Positions 8,776 through 15,900 of a DNA stretch of 64,000 nucleotides are shown here, piece after piece. The notes beneath the pieces are model-generated. The model was not told the origin of the DNA. It did no database searches and worked only from the letters and a program-made list of their open reading frames with translations. The stretch's first letter is position 1, and each line of letters starts with the position of its first letter. The translations under genes were made by a program, and so were the position numbers. Source of the stretch: Actinomycetes bacterium (GTDB lineage: Bacteria > Actinomycetota > Acidimicrobiia > Acidimicrobiales > Acidimicrobilacustridaceae); NCBI GenBank assembly GCA_029782025.1, contig JAKOVR010000052.1, forward strand, positions 1 to 64,000, written 5' to 3'.

Positions 8776-9167
8776 CCGCCACCATCCCGCTCGTCGACTA
8801 CCTCGTGCTCGGCGACCAGCCCCACCTCGAGGCCCACGAGTGCGAGGCCTGCGGGGCCCGGTTCTTCGACCGTCGCAACGCCTGCGCCCACTGCAGCGGC
8901 ACGACCTTCCGCCCCGCCGCCATACCCACCGAGGGGGAGGTGCGGGCCTTCACCATCGTGGCCTTCGCCGCCCCCGGCATCGACGTGCCCTACGTGGCCG
9001 CCGTGGTCGACTGCGCCGGCACGAGCGTGCGGGCCAACCTGATCAACGTCGCACCCGATCCCGAGCACGTGCACCTCGGCATGAAGGTCCGCCTCGCCAC
9101 CTACCCGGTCGGCGCCGACAGCGACGGCACCGAGGCCATCGGCTTCGGGTTCGAGCCCATCTCGTAA
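8772..9167 (+). CDS. Zn-ribbon and OB-fold (DUF35) protein, thiolase partner
   Basis: A 131-residue protein with a rubredoxin-like zinc ribbon (Cys24, Cys27, Cys38, Cys41) followed by an OB fold (EGEVRAFTIVAFAAPGIDVPYVAAVVDCAG to the C-terminus). DUF35 proteins are obligate partners of SCP2-type thiolases or of acyl-CoA hydratases and help form or bind the acyl-CoA site. The gene overlaps the SDR by four bases (ATGA), and the thiolase ATG lies 9 bases after its stop, so the three should be co-translated and a DUF35-thiolase complex is expected. Confidence 0.9.
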   Translation: MTATIPLVDYLVLGDQPHLEAHECEACGARFFDRRNACAHCSGTTFRPAAIPTEGEVRAFTIVAFAAPGIDVPYVAAVVDCAGTSVRANLINVAPDPEHVHLGMKVRLATYPVGADSDGTEAIGFGFEPIS

Positions 9168-9176
9168 GGGGGAACC

Positions 9177-10382
9177 ATGGCCAGCGACGATCTCTGGATC
9201 CTCGGGATCCACATGACCAAGTTCGGCAAGCACACCGATCTCGACGTCATCGACCTCGCGTCCGAAGCGGCGATGGGCGCACTCGCCGACGGCGGCGTCA
9301 CGATGGCCGACATGGGGGTGCTCGCCGCGGGGTGCCTGATGCAGGCCAACGCCCCGATCGGGCAGATGCTCCAGAAGCAGATCGGCCAGACCGGCATCCC
9401 CGTCTACAACGTGTCCAACGCCTGCGCCACCGGTGCCACCGCGCTGCGCGTGGCCGCCATGGCGGTCAAGGCGGGGGAGGCCGACTTCGGCCTGGCCGTC
9501 GGGGTGGAGAAGTTGGCCGGTGCCGGCCTCCTGGCCGGGGGGAGCCGCAAGGACGACGCCCCGACCTGGACGCCGAAGGGGCGCTACGGCGCCGTGGCGC
9601 CGGTCGACGGCCGCATCGGCACCGAGATCATGCCCGGGGTGTTCGCCCAGATCGGCATGGAGTACGGCCACCGCTACGGCGGGACGAGCTTCGAGCTCTT
9701 CGCCCGCATCAGCGAGAAGAACCACGCCCACTCCACCCTGAACCCCTTGGCCGCCTACCAGAAGCGCTTCACGCTCGAGGAGATCATGGGCGACCTGATG
9801 ATCGCGTACCCCAACACCCGCCCGATGTGCTCGGCCAACACCGACGGCGCCGCCGCGGTGGTGGTCACGAGCGGCGCCAAGCTGCGCACGCTGTCGCTCG
9901 AGCAGCAGCGGCGGGCGGTGAAGGTGTCGGCCTCGATCCTCACCAGCGATCCCTGGACCGAGTCGTGCCAGGTGCTCCCCGACGTCAACACCCTCACCCG
10001 CAACGCGGCGACGGCGGCCTACGAGGCGTCCGGGGTGAGCCCCGCCGACCTCGACCTGGTCGAGCTGCACGACTGCTTCGCCACGGCCGAGCTCGTCCAC
10101 TACGACAACCTCATGCTGTGCCCGGACGGCGGCGCCGTCGACTTCTTCGAGTCGGGCGCGCCGTTCCGCGACGGCCGGCTCCCGGTCAACGTGTCCGGCG
10201 GCCTGCAGTCCAAAGGTCACCCGATCGCCGCTACCGGCATCGCCAACATCTGGGAGGTGGCCACCCACCTGCGGGGTGAGGCCGGCGACCGCCAGATCGA
10301 GGGGGCCAAGGTCGGCCTCGCCCACGTGATCGGCCTCGGGTCCGCCTGCGGCGTCCACATCCTGGAGAAGGCCGCGGTGTGA
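9177..10382 (+). CDS. Thiolase family protein (SCP2/lipid-transfer type)
   Basis: A 401-residue thiolase. The nucleophilic Cys83 sits in SNACATGA. His298 and Cys300 are in HDCF, the motif of SCP2-type thiolases, and His348 is in KGHPIAATG. All catalytic residues are present, so either thiolytic cleavage or retro-aldol cleavage of an acyl-CoA is possible, as in Ltp-type enzymes that work with a DUF35 protein. The ribosome site AAGGGGGAACC precedes the ATG. It is the last gene of the SDR-DUF35-thiolase operon and runs towards the zinc-ribbon gene on the other strand. Confidence 0.93.
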   Translation: MASDDLWILGIHMTKFGKHTDLDVIDLASEAAMGALADGGVTMADMGVLAAGCLMQANAPIGQMLQKQIGQTGIPVYNVSNACATGATALRVAAMAVKAGEADFGLAVGVEKLAGAGLLAGGSRKDDAPTWTPKGRYGAVAPVDGRIGTEIMPGVFAQIGMEYGHRYGGTSFELFARISEKNHAHSTLNPLAAYQKRFTLEEIMGDLMIAYPNTRPMCSANTDGAAAVVVTSGAKLRTLSLEQQRRAVKVSASILTSDPWTESCQVLPDVNTLTRNAATAAYEASGVSPADLDLVELHDCFATAELVHYDNLMLCPDGGAVDFFESGAPFRDGRLPVNVSGGLQSKGHPIAATGIANIWEVATHLRGEAGDRQIEGAKVGLAHVIGLGSACGVHILEKAAV

Positions 10383-10396
10383 TCCCGGGCGCCGGA

Positions 10397-10960
10397 TCAG
10401 GCCGGCGCGCAGGGGAGCGGGGTGTGGCACATGGCGCAGCTGGGGTGGGCGGCCCGCGACTCGGTCGACTGGTCCACCGGCGCCCCGCACGTGGGGCACT
10501 CGGCCGGCACGGACCACCGGACGACGGCGAGGACCGGCCCCGACGCGTCGTCGGCGAGTTCGAGGGTCGGCTTATCCCAGAAGGTGCCGGCCCGGACCAT
10601 GGGCGGGTCGGCACCGTCGTACACGACCGCGATCGTCTGGCCGACGGTGGGTGTGTAGAGCCCCGAGGTCGTGTCGAAGATCGAGAAGTGGGCGGTGAAG
10701 GGCGGTCCCTCCGATGGCGCCACGTCGGCGGCCACGGCGAACTCGCGCTGGCCGACGGCGCGCATCCAGCCGCACTCGGTCACCTCGGTCAGCACGGCCA
10801 GGGCCTTGCGGCCGCCGGCTTCGAGCCGGGCGACCTCCTCCAGGTTGATGCCGCAGCGCCGGTTGAAGGCGTCGGCCTCCTCGACGGACTGGGACAGCGC
10901 CGGAGCCGCCGGGGCAGGAGCCGGCGTCTCGTCCGCTCGGTGCCGCTTCCGTCCGAACAC
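10397..10960 (-). CDS. Hypothetical protein with C-terminal zinc ribbon
   Basis: A 187-residue cytoplasmic protein that I do not recognise. After a charged, proline/alanine-rich start (to about residue 24) it has SVEEADAFNRRCGINLEEVARLEAGGRKALAVLTEV, then a beta-rich middle part with repeated short strands (AHFSIFDTTSGLYTPTVGQTIAVVYD). The C-terminus has two CxxC pairs (CPTC and CAMC) plus a last Cys, a probable structural zinc site. The start is a GTG with TAGGAT exactly at -12 to -7, so it is leaderless. It is convergent with the thiolase and divergent from the BNR-repeat gene. Confidence 0.72.
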   Translation of the reverse strand: MFGRKRHRADETPAPAPAAPALSQSVEEADAFNRRCGINLEEVARLEAGGRKALAVLTEVTECGWMRAVGQREFAVAADVAPSEGPPFTAHFSIFDTTSGLYTPTVGQTIAVVYDGADPPMVRAGTFWDKPTLELADDASGPVLAVVRWSVPAECPTCGAPVDQSTESRAAHPSCAMCHTPLPCAPA

Positions 10961-10966
10961 GCCGCG

Positions 10967-10972
10967 ATCCTA
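10967..10972 (-). promoter_or_regulatory. TANNNT -10 box of the zinc-ribbon gene
   Basis: TAGGAT on the minus strand at -12 to -7 of the GTG start at 10960; leaderless arrangement. Confidence 0.6.
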
Positions 10973-11094
10973 AGGGTGGGATCAGACGGCCCGGACCATC
11001 GTCTGGATGTCTTACGGCCGCACGATCGGCTGGCTCGTACCGCCGGAGGACGACCTCGGGTGGGGGGCCTCCGACGCCGGTAGCGTACCGAGCC

Positions 11095-12051
11095 ATGGCG
11101 CCGTTGTTGGTCGGGACGTCCGAGGGTCTGTTCCTCGTGACCGGGCAGGGCGGGCCGTCGCGGATCGACGACCAACCGGTGGTGGCGATGGCCAACCCCT
11201 CCGCACCGGATCGGGGCGGCGTGGTGTCGGTGCTGGACGCCTCCGGTCGCGTCGGGACGGTGGCCCTGGCGAAGTCCGAGACGCTCGTTCGGAAGGGGCG
11301 GGTGGACCTCGGCTCGGACGCGCCGACGACATTGCTCGATGCCGGGCGCCTCTTCATCGGCACTCGCGGCGCCCACCTGTTCCGGCAGGGTGACGACGGC
11401 GGCTTCGATCGGCTCGCGTCCTACGACGCGGTGCCCGGCCGGTCGTCGTGGACCCAGCCCTGGGGTGCGCCACCCGACACCCGGTCGCTGGCCTGGCTGC
11501 CGGGAGGAGCCGACGGCGGCTCGATCCTCGTCAACGCCCACGTCGGCGGTGTGTGCCGTTCCGACGACGGCGGCGAGTCGTGGGTCCAGCTGCTCGACCC
11601 CGGCATCGATGTCCACCAGGTCGCCGCCGCAGGATCGGGGCTGCTCGTCGTGGCCACCGGCGTCAGCGGGTTCGGGTGGAGTGTCGACCGCGGCGACTCG
11701 TGGCGGTTCACGGATGCGGGACTGCACGCCGAGTACTGCCGTGCCGTCGCCGTCACTGTCACCTCGGTGCTCGTCAGCGCGTCGACCGGCCCGTTCGACG
11801 GCAAGGCTGCGCTTTACCGGCGGGCGCTCGGCGTCGATGACCCGGCCGTGCCGTTCGAGAAGGTCGAGGGAGGGCTCCCCGAATGGTTCGACGGCAACAT
11901 CGACACCAATGCCCTCGCCACCCACGGCTCGGAGGTCGCCCTGCTGGCGGAGGACGGGTCGTTGTTCGTCTCGACCGACGACGCCCGCACCTGGCGATCG
12001 GTCGGCCGGGTGCCGGGACCGGCCACGTCGTTGGTGTTCGCCCACCCGTGA
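11095..12051 (+). CDS. BNR/Asp-box repeat beta-propeller protein
   Basis: A 318-residue protein with Asp-box turns typical of sialidase-like or WD40-like propellers: SDDGGESW, SVDRGDSW and STDDARTW, and glycine-rich strand pairs between them. There is no signal peptide or membrane segment, so it is predicted to be cytoplasmic. Catalytic residues of sialidases (Arg triad, FRIP) are not visible, so it is more likely a binding or scaffold protein. TAGCGT lies 9-14 bases before the ATG and no ribosome site is seen. Its role is unknown. It converges with the nitroreductase gene. Confidence 0.75.
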   Translation: MAPLLVGTSEGLFLVTGQGGPSRIDDQPVVAMANPSAPDRGGVVSVLDASGRVGTVALAKSETLVRKGRVDLGSDAPTTLLDAGRLFIGTRGAHLFRQGDDGGFDRLASYDAVPGRSSWTQPWGAPPDTRSLAWLPGGADGGSILVNAHVGGVCRSDDGGESWVQLLDPGIDVHQVAAAGSGLLVVATGVSGFGWSVDRGDSWRFTDAGLHAEYCRAVAVTVTSVLVSASTGPFDGKAALYRRALGVDDPAVPFEKVEGGLPEWFDGNIDTNALATHGSEVALLAEDGSLFVSTDDARTWRSVGRVPGPATSLVFAHP

Positions 12052-12059
12052 CCGTCGGC

Positions 12060-12515
12060 TCACCCCACGGGGTCGAGGATCACCAGCGGGATGTCACGGT
12101 CGGTCTTGGTCTGGTAGCCGGCGTACCCCTTGTAGGCCGCCACCACCGTCGGCCACAGCTCGGCCTTCTCGTCGGCCGAGGCCGTGCGGGCCACCATCGG
12201 GCGTTCCCGGCCGGCCATCACGATGCGGACCTCGGGCATGGCCTGCAGGTTCCGGTACCACTGGGGCGGCCGGTCGTCGCCGCCGTTGGAGGCGACGAGG
12301 ACCACCGAGTCGCCGGGCTGTACCGGTGAGGTGAGCATGGTCTCGCGGGGCTCGCCGCTCTTGCGGCCGGTCGTGGTGAGGATCAGTACCGGCATGCCGA
12401 ACCCCTTCCCGGCGATCCGCCCCTTGCTGGCCTTGAACAGCGCTCGGTGCAGGGCGGTGAAGGCGCGCTGGAAGGTGTCCTTCCGGCGCTGCTGGGCGCT
12501 GGCGCCGGCCGTCAT
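12060..12515 (-). CDS. F420-dependent nitroreductase (Ddn) family protein
   Basis: A 151-residue split-barrel protein of the deazaflavin-dependent nitroreductase family. It shows GMPVLILTTTGRKSGEPRETMLTSPVQPGDSVVLVASNGGDDRPPQWYRNLQAMPEVRI split over the first 110 residues, matching the pattern LLTTTGRKSG...NPQWYHNL of mycobacterial Ddn relatives. The expected cofactor is F420H2 and the substrate is not known. I chose the ATG at 12515, which overlaps the SDR stop as ATGA; the longer reading frame upstream is a shadow of the SDR gene. It is the last gene of the TetR-SDR-nitroreductase unit, so it is probably under the same TetR control. Confidence 0.9.
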   Translation of the reverse strand: MTAGASAQQRRKDTFQRAFTALHRALFKASKGRIAGKGFGMPVLILTTTGRKSGEPRETMLTSPVQPGDSVVLVASNGGDDRPPQWYRNLQAMPEVRIVMAGRERPMVARTASADEKAELWPTVVAAYKGYAGYQTKTDRDIPLVILDPVG

Positions 12516-13375
12516 CGGGCCGCCTTGGGCTGGGGGAACTGCGTGCGCATCATCAGGTCCCATCCGGCGTCGGGCAGGAGGCCGTGGGAGGCGATGGTGA
12601 GCTTGGCCCCCGGGGTGACCGAGTAGCGGGCCCGGGGTCGGCTGCTCGACGCCGCCCGCTCGATCACCGAGGCCACCGCTTCGGGGCCGGCCGCCGCCAG
12701 CTTCCCCATCAGGCCCTCGTAGGCCCCGACCGAGCGGTCGATCACGCCGGCATGGAACTCGGCGTAGGGGGAGGACGGGTCGAGGTCGGGGGCGGCGTGG
12801 CCGACGGTGTCGGCGAAGGCCGTCTTGATGAGGCCGGGCTCGACGATCACGACCTTCACCCCGAAGGGCCGGACCTCGTAGCGGAGGGCGTCGCTGATGG
12901 CCTCCACCGCGTACTTCGAGGCGTGGTAGAAGCCCATGCCGGGGAAGGTCACCTTGCCCCCGACCGAGCTCAGGTTGATGATCCGCCCCCAGCCCTGCTT
13001 CCGCATGCCGGGCAGAACGAGCTGGCACATGCGGGTGAGGCCGAACACGTTGGTCTCGAACTGGCGGCGGATGTCGGCGTCCGAGGCCTCCTCGATCGGG
13101 GCGGTGAGGCTGTAGCCGGCGTTGTTGACGAGCACGCCGACCGCACCCTCCTCCCGCTCGACGTGGGCCACCGCCTCCTGCATCGACGTCTCGTCGCACA
13201 CGTCGAGGGCGAGGGTCCGGCAGCCGGCCGCCTTCAGCTCCTCGAGGGTCTCGGGCTTGCGAGCGGTGGCGTAGGTGGTCCAGCCCTTGCGGGCGAAGTG
13301 CTCGGCGGTGACCCGGCCGATGCCGGTGGAGCAACCGGTGATGAGTACGGCTCGGGAGACAGGGGAATCGGGCAT
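12512..13375 (-). CDS. SDR family oxidoreductase
   Basis: Classical SDR of 287 residues with TGCSTGIG near residue 13, LVNNAGYS, a Ser in NLSSVGG and the active-site YHASK. The extra C-terminal length and the VVIVEPGLIKTAF block resemble broad-range ketone/alcohol dehydrogenases. The ATG follows AAAGAAGG, a good ribosome site. It is the second gene of a minus-strand operon (TetR 12 bases upstream, nitroreductase overlapping downstream), a typical detoxification or secondary oxidation unit controlled by its own repressor. The substrate cannot be assigned. Confidence 0.92.
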   Translation of the reverse strand: MPDSPVSRAVLITGCSTGIGRVTAEHFARKGWTTYATARKPETLEELKAAGCRTLALDVCDETSMQEAVAHVEREEGAVGVLVNNAGYSLTAPIEEASDADIRRQFETNVFGLTRMCQLVLPGMRKQGWGRIINLSSVGGKVTFPGMGFYHASKYAVEAISDALRYEVRPFGVKVVIVEPGLIKTAFADTVGHAAPDLDPSSPYAEFHAGVIDRSVGAYEGLMGKLAAAGPEAVASVIERAASSSRPRARYSVTPGAKLTIASHGLLPDAGWDLMMRTQFPQPKAAR

Positions 13376-13387
13376 CGGGGCCTTCTT

Positions 13388-13966
13388 TCAGGGGGTGCGG
13401 ACGAGATCCCACACGGCGTCCTCGGCCAGGGCGAACGACCTGGCGTCGAAGAGGTCGCCGTAGCTGCGCAGGCCGCGCACGATGCCGATGAAGGCGCCGT
13501 ACACCAGAGCCATGACGAGCGGCGGGGGGAGGGGGCGGATGGCGCCGGCGGCCTGGCCGCGGGCGATGAGAGCGATGGCCCCGGTGTCGACGTCGATGCC
13601 GGCCTGACGGCTCTCGGCATCGAGGTAGGGCTCGTGGTGGTGCATCTCGAGGAAGGCGAACGCGTCGGGGTGCTCGAGCACGAACGAGGTGAGCGCCCCC
13701 CACCAATGGTGGAAGGCTTCGCGGGGGTCGCCCGTGGCCGGCGCGGCGAGGAGGCGGTCGCGCAGCTCGCCCTTCCAGCGGCGGTACAGGGCATTGACCA
13801 GCGCCTCCTTGCTGGGGAAGTACCGGTAGATGGTGCCCGTGGCCACGCCCGCGGCCTCGGCCACCTGGGGCACGGTCGTGCCGGCGTAGGTGCGCTCGAC
13901 GAAGGTGACCAGCGCGGCGTCGAGGATGGCGGCCCGCTTGTCGACGGCGGCGGCGGCGCTGGGCAT
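13388..13966 (-). CDS. TetR family transcriptional regulator
   Basis: A 192-residue TetR protein. The N-terminal helix-turn-helix (RAAILDAALVTFVERTYAGTTVPQVAEAAGVATGTIYRYFPSKEALVNALY) is intact, and the C-terminal ligand domain is all-helical. The start is ambiguous: ATG 13966 (MPSAAAA) has GAACAT at -12 to -7 and directly abuts the palindrome at 13968-13985, while ATG 13980 or 13984 would place the palindrome inside the coding sequence. I favour 13966. It leads the SDR-nitroreductase operon and probably represses itself and both enzymes; the ligand is unknown. Confidence 0.9.
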   Translation of the reverse strand: MPSAAAAVDKRAAILDAALVTFVERTYAGTTVPQVAEAAGVATGTIYRYFPSKEALVNALYRRWKGELRDRLLAAPATGDPREAFHHWWGALTSFVLEHPDAFAFLEMHHHEPYLDAESRQAGIDVDTGAIALIARGQAAGAIRPLPPPLVMALVYGAFIGIVRGLRSYGDLFDARSFALAEDAVWDLVRTP

Positions 13967-13967
13967 G

Positions 13968-13985
13968 AATGAATGTTCATTCATT
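13968..13985. promoter_or_regulatory. TetR operator palindrome
   Basis: Perfect inverted repeat AATGAATG-TT-CATTCATT directly upstream of the TetR start, covering the presumed leaderless -10 (GAACAT on the minus strand). The size and position are typical of an autorepressor site. It also lies 63 bases before the tag gene and could affect that promoter. Confidence 0.65.
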
Positions 13986-14047
13986 TGCCTGTACCGGGTC
14001 AACCCCTCCCGGTGTGACGTGGGTCGCAGCTGAGGGAGACTGCGGCG

Positions 14048-14695
14048 ATGGCGCAACATCAGGAGAACGATGTCCGGCCCGGCGACGACGGCCGGCGTCG
14101 GTGCGGCTGGTGTCTGGGGACGGCCGACTACGTCGCCTACCACGACGACGAGTGGGGGCGCCCCGTGGTCGACGACGTGCGGCTCTACGAGAAGCTCTGC
14201 CTCGAGGGCTTCCAGTCGGGGCTGTCCTGGCTCACGGTCCTGCGCAAGCGCGAGGCCTTCCGCCGGGCCTTCGGCGGGTTCGCCCCCGACGTGGTGGCCG
14301 AGTTCGGCCCCGGCGATGTGGCCCGGCTGCTGGCCGACCCGACCCTCGTGCGGCACCGGGGCAAGATCGAGGCCACCATCGCCAACGCCCGGGCGACCCT
14401 GGCCGTGCAGGCCGATCTCGGGTCGTTGGCCGCGCTGGTGTGGTCGTTCGAACCGAGGCGCCGAGGGCGGCCGGTGCCGCGGCGGCTCGGGGAGGTGCCG
14501 GCGACGGTGCCCGAGTCGGTGGCGCTGGCCAAGGCCCTGCGCTCGTACGGCTTCCGGTTCGTGGGGCCCACCACCGCCTACGCGGCGATGCAGTCGCTCG
14601 GTCTGGTCAACGACCACCTCGCCGACTGCACCGTCCGCGTCGCCTGCGACCGGGACCGGCGGGCGATCACCCCGCCGGTGCCACCAACGCGGTGA
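14048..14695 (+). CDS. tag: DNA-3-methyladenine glycosylase I
   Basis: A 215-residue Tag-type glycosylase that removes 3-methyladenine from alkylated DNA. Family signatures are present: RCGWCLGTADYVAYHDDEWGRPV near the N-terminus, the helix-hairpin-like GFQSGLSWLTVLRKREAFRRAF, and GFRFVGPTTAYAAMQSLGLVNDHLADC. The Cys and His near the start (CGW, YHDDEW) and the C-terminal H...C (NDHLADC) form the known zinc snap. The last residues overlap the convergent MarR gene by 29 bases. GAGACT at -12 to -7 suggests a leaderless start; a GAGGGAG further upstream is a second possibility. Confidence 0.93.
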   Translation: MAQHQENDVRPGDDGRRRCGWCLGTADYVAYHDDEWGRPVVDDVRLYEKLCLEGFQSGLSWLTVLRKREAFRRAFGGFAPDVVAEFGPGDVARLLADPTLVRHRGKIEATIANARATLAVQADLGSLAALVWSFEPRRRGRPVPRRLGEVPATVPESVALAKALRSYGFRFVGPTTAYAAMQSLGLVNDHLADCTVRVACDRDRRAITPPVPPTR

Positions 14696-15140
14696 GGAGC
14701 GCGTCGAGTTGGCGCTGCTGCGGCGCCGAGAGCCGGTCGAAGAGGAGGCGCCGGACGGTGGCCACGTGGCCGGGGGCGGCCGCCTCGACCGCGGCGTACC
14801 CGGCGTCGGTGAGGACGGCGAGCGTCCCCCGGCCGTCGTCGGGGCAGTCGGTGCGGCGGACCCAGCCACGGTCCTCGAGCCGGCGCACGGCGTGGGAGAG
14901 CCGGCTCGGGGAGGACAGGGTGGTCCGGGCCAGCTCGTTCATGCGCAGCGTGCGCTCGGGTGCCTCGCTGAGCACGGCCAGCACGGCGTAGTACGCGTGG
15001 GGCATCCCGGCGTCGGCCTGGAGTTGGGTGTCGAGCTGCTCGAGCAGCCCCGCGGTGAAGGCGATGACGAGCCGCCACAGGTGCTGCTCGCGGTCGTCGA
15101 GCCAGGCCGCGTCGGTGGGGGGACGGGGAGCGCGGGCCAC
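14667..15140 (-). CDS. MarR family transcriptional regulator
   Basis: A 157-residue winged-helix MarR regulator: dimerisation helix WRLVIAFTAGLLEQLDTQLQADAG, then MPHAYYAVLAVLSEAPERTLRMNELARTTLSSPSRLSHAVRRLEDRGWVRRTDCPDDGRGTLAVLTDAG, read here in pieces as helix-turn-helix plus wing. I chose GTG 15140 because TACGAT lies exactly at -12 to -7 and no start with a ribosome site exists upstream; a TTG at 15182 would lie inside the operator region. It is divergent from a VOC-family gene, with two operator copies between them, so it probably represses both in response to a small phenolic or oxidised ligand (inference). Confidence 0.9.
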   Translation of the reverse strand: MARAPRPPTDAAWLDDREQHLWRLVIAFTAGLLEQLDTQLQADAGMPHAYYAVLAVLSEAPERTLRMNELARTTLSSPSRLSHAVRRLEDRGWVRRTDCPDDGRGTLAVLTDAGYAAVEAAAPGHVATVRRLLFDRLSAPQQRQLDALLTALVAPAG

Positions 15141-15146
15141 GGCGGC

Positions 15147-15152
15147 ATCGTA
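15147..15152 (-). promoter_or_regulatory. TANNNT -10 box of the MarR gene
   Basis: TACGAT on the minus strand at -12 to -7 of GTG 15140; leaderless arrangement that decides the start. Confidence 0.6.
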
Positions 15153-15168
15153 GCGGGCGCGGCCGAGA

Positions 15169-15215
15169 GGTTGAAGGTTCAATCAACCATGGTATGGTTG
15201 AGCATTCAATCAACC
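15169..15215. promoter_or_regulatory. Two-copy MarR operator
   Basis: Two 20-base copies (15169-15188 and 15196-15215), each GGTTGA-N8-TCAACC, agree at 17 of 20 positions and end identically in TTCAATCAACC. Their centres are 27 bases apart. They lie between the MarR start and the VOC gene's ribosome site, covering the expected -35 region of marR and the promoter of the VOC gene. Confidence 0.75.
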
Positions 15216-15247
15216 GGGACGCACCGGTACGGACCGAGGAGTCGACC

Positions 15248-15715
15248 ATGGAGATCAAGGAGTTGGGCCACCTGGTCCTGTACGTCCGCAACCTCGAGCG
15301 TTCGGTGCACTTCTACCGCGACGTGCTGGGGTGGCGGCAGATCGTGCCGGGCGACGACGACACGCTTCCGTTCCCGGCGGCCGGGTTCTCCGCGCCGAAC
15401 GGGCGCACCCACCACGAGCTGCTGCTCATCGAGGTGGGGGAGTCGGCTGCGTCCCTGCCCGTGGGCCGCCGGGTCGGGATGTACCACTTCGGCCTGAAGG
15501 TGGGCGACAGCGACGACGAGCTGCGGGACGCGCTGGCCACGGTGCAGGCCAACGGGGTCCGGATCGTGGGGGCCAGCGACCACACCGTCACCCACTCGCT
15601 CTACATCCAGGACCCCGACGGCAACGAGATCGAGCTCTACATTGACGTCCCGGGTGTCGACTGGCGCAACGACCCCACGCTGATCGCCTCGCCCATCAAG
15701 CCGTTGCTGCTCTGA
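15248..15715 (+). CDS. VOC family protein (glyoxalase/extradiol dioxygenase-like)
   Basis: A 155-residue vicinal-oxygen-chelate protein built from two beta-alpha-beta-beta-beta units. Probable metal ligands are His10 (LGHLVLYV), a Glu or His in THHELLLIEV, His in MYHFGLKV and Glu in DPDGNEIELYID, the usual H/E/H/E arrangement of the family. Substrate unknown: glyoxalase, fosfomycin-resistance-like and extradiol dioxygenase functions are all possible. I chose the ATG at 15248 because CGAGGAG precedes it; the in-frame ATG at 15194 lies inside the operators. It is controlled by the divergent MarR. Confidence 0.9.
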   Translation: MEIKELGHLVLYVRNLERSVHFYRDVLGWRQIVPGDDDTLPFPAAGFSAPNGRTHHELLLIEVGESAASLPVGRRVGMYHFGLKVGDSDDELRDALATVQANGVRIVGASDHTVTHSLYIQDPDGNEIELYIDVPGVDWRNDPTLIASPIKPLLL

Positions 15716-15763
15716 CTGCCGCGCCATGACCGCGTGGGCCGCTCAGGTCGGCATGACTCGGCC

Positions 15764-15792
15764 TTGCAGTGACAGGGGTCACCCGGTACCAT
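15764..15792 (+). promoter_or_regulatory. Sigma-70-type promoter of the giant surface protein with a CRP-like palindrome in the spacer
   Basis: TTGCAG (15764-15769) and TACCAT (15787-15792) are separated by exactly 17 bases. The spacer holds GTGA-N6-TCAC (GTGACAGGGGTCAC, 15768-15781, overlapping the last bases of the -35 box), the core of a CRP/FNR-family site. A bound regulator there would block RNA polymerase. The resulting leader would be about 100 bases. Confidence 0.55.
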
Positions 15793-15857
15793 GCGCTGCT
15801 TCTTCGGGCGGAGTGAGGTAGTTTAGCGACGGTCCTCACGGATCACCCTCACGGAGA

Positions 15858-15874
15858 GCGGCAGCGGCTGCCGC
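15858..15874 (+). other. Hairpin in the leader of the giant surface protein mRNA
   Basis: GCGGCAG-cgg-CTGCCGC forms a 7-bp stem ending 26 bases before the ATG, just upstream of the GAAAGGCGG ribosome site. Two CCTCACGGA direct repeats precede it. It may tune stability or translation; I cannot match it to a known riboswitch. Confidence 0.4.
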
Positions 15875-15900
15875 GAACAAGCGAAAGGCGGCGATCGACG

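Noticed and set aside
15194-15247. Upstream ATG for the VOC protein
   Set aside because: Lies inside the operator pair and adds residues with no family match; ATG 15248 has a ribosome site.
15793-15900. Riboswitch in the leader of the giant surface protein
   Set aside because: Only one clear stem is visible, and I could not match the conserved bases of c-di-GMP, c-di-AMP or other known classes.
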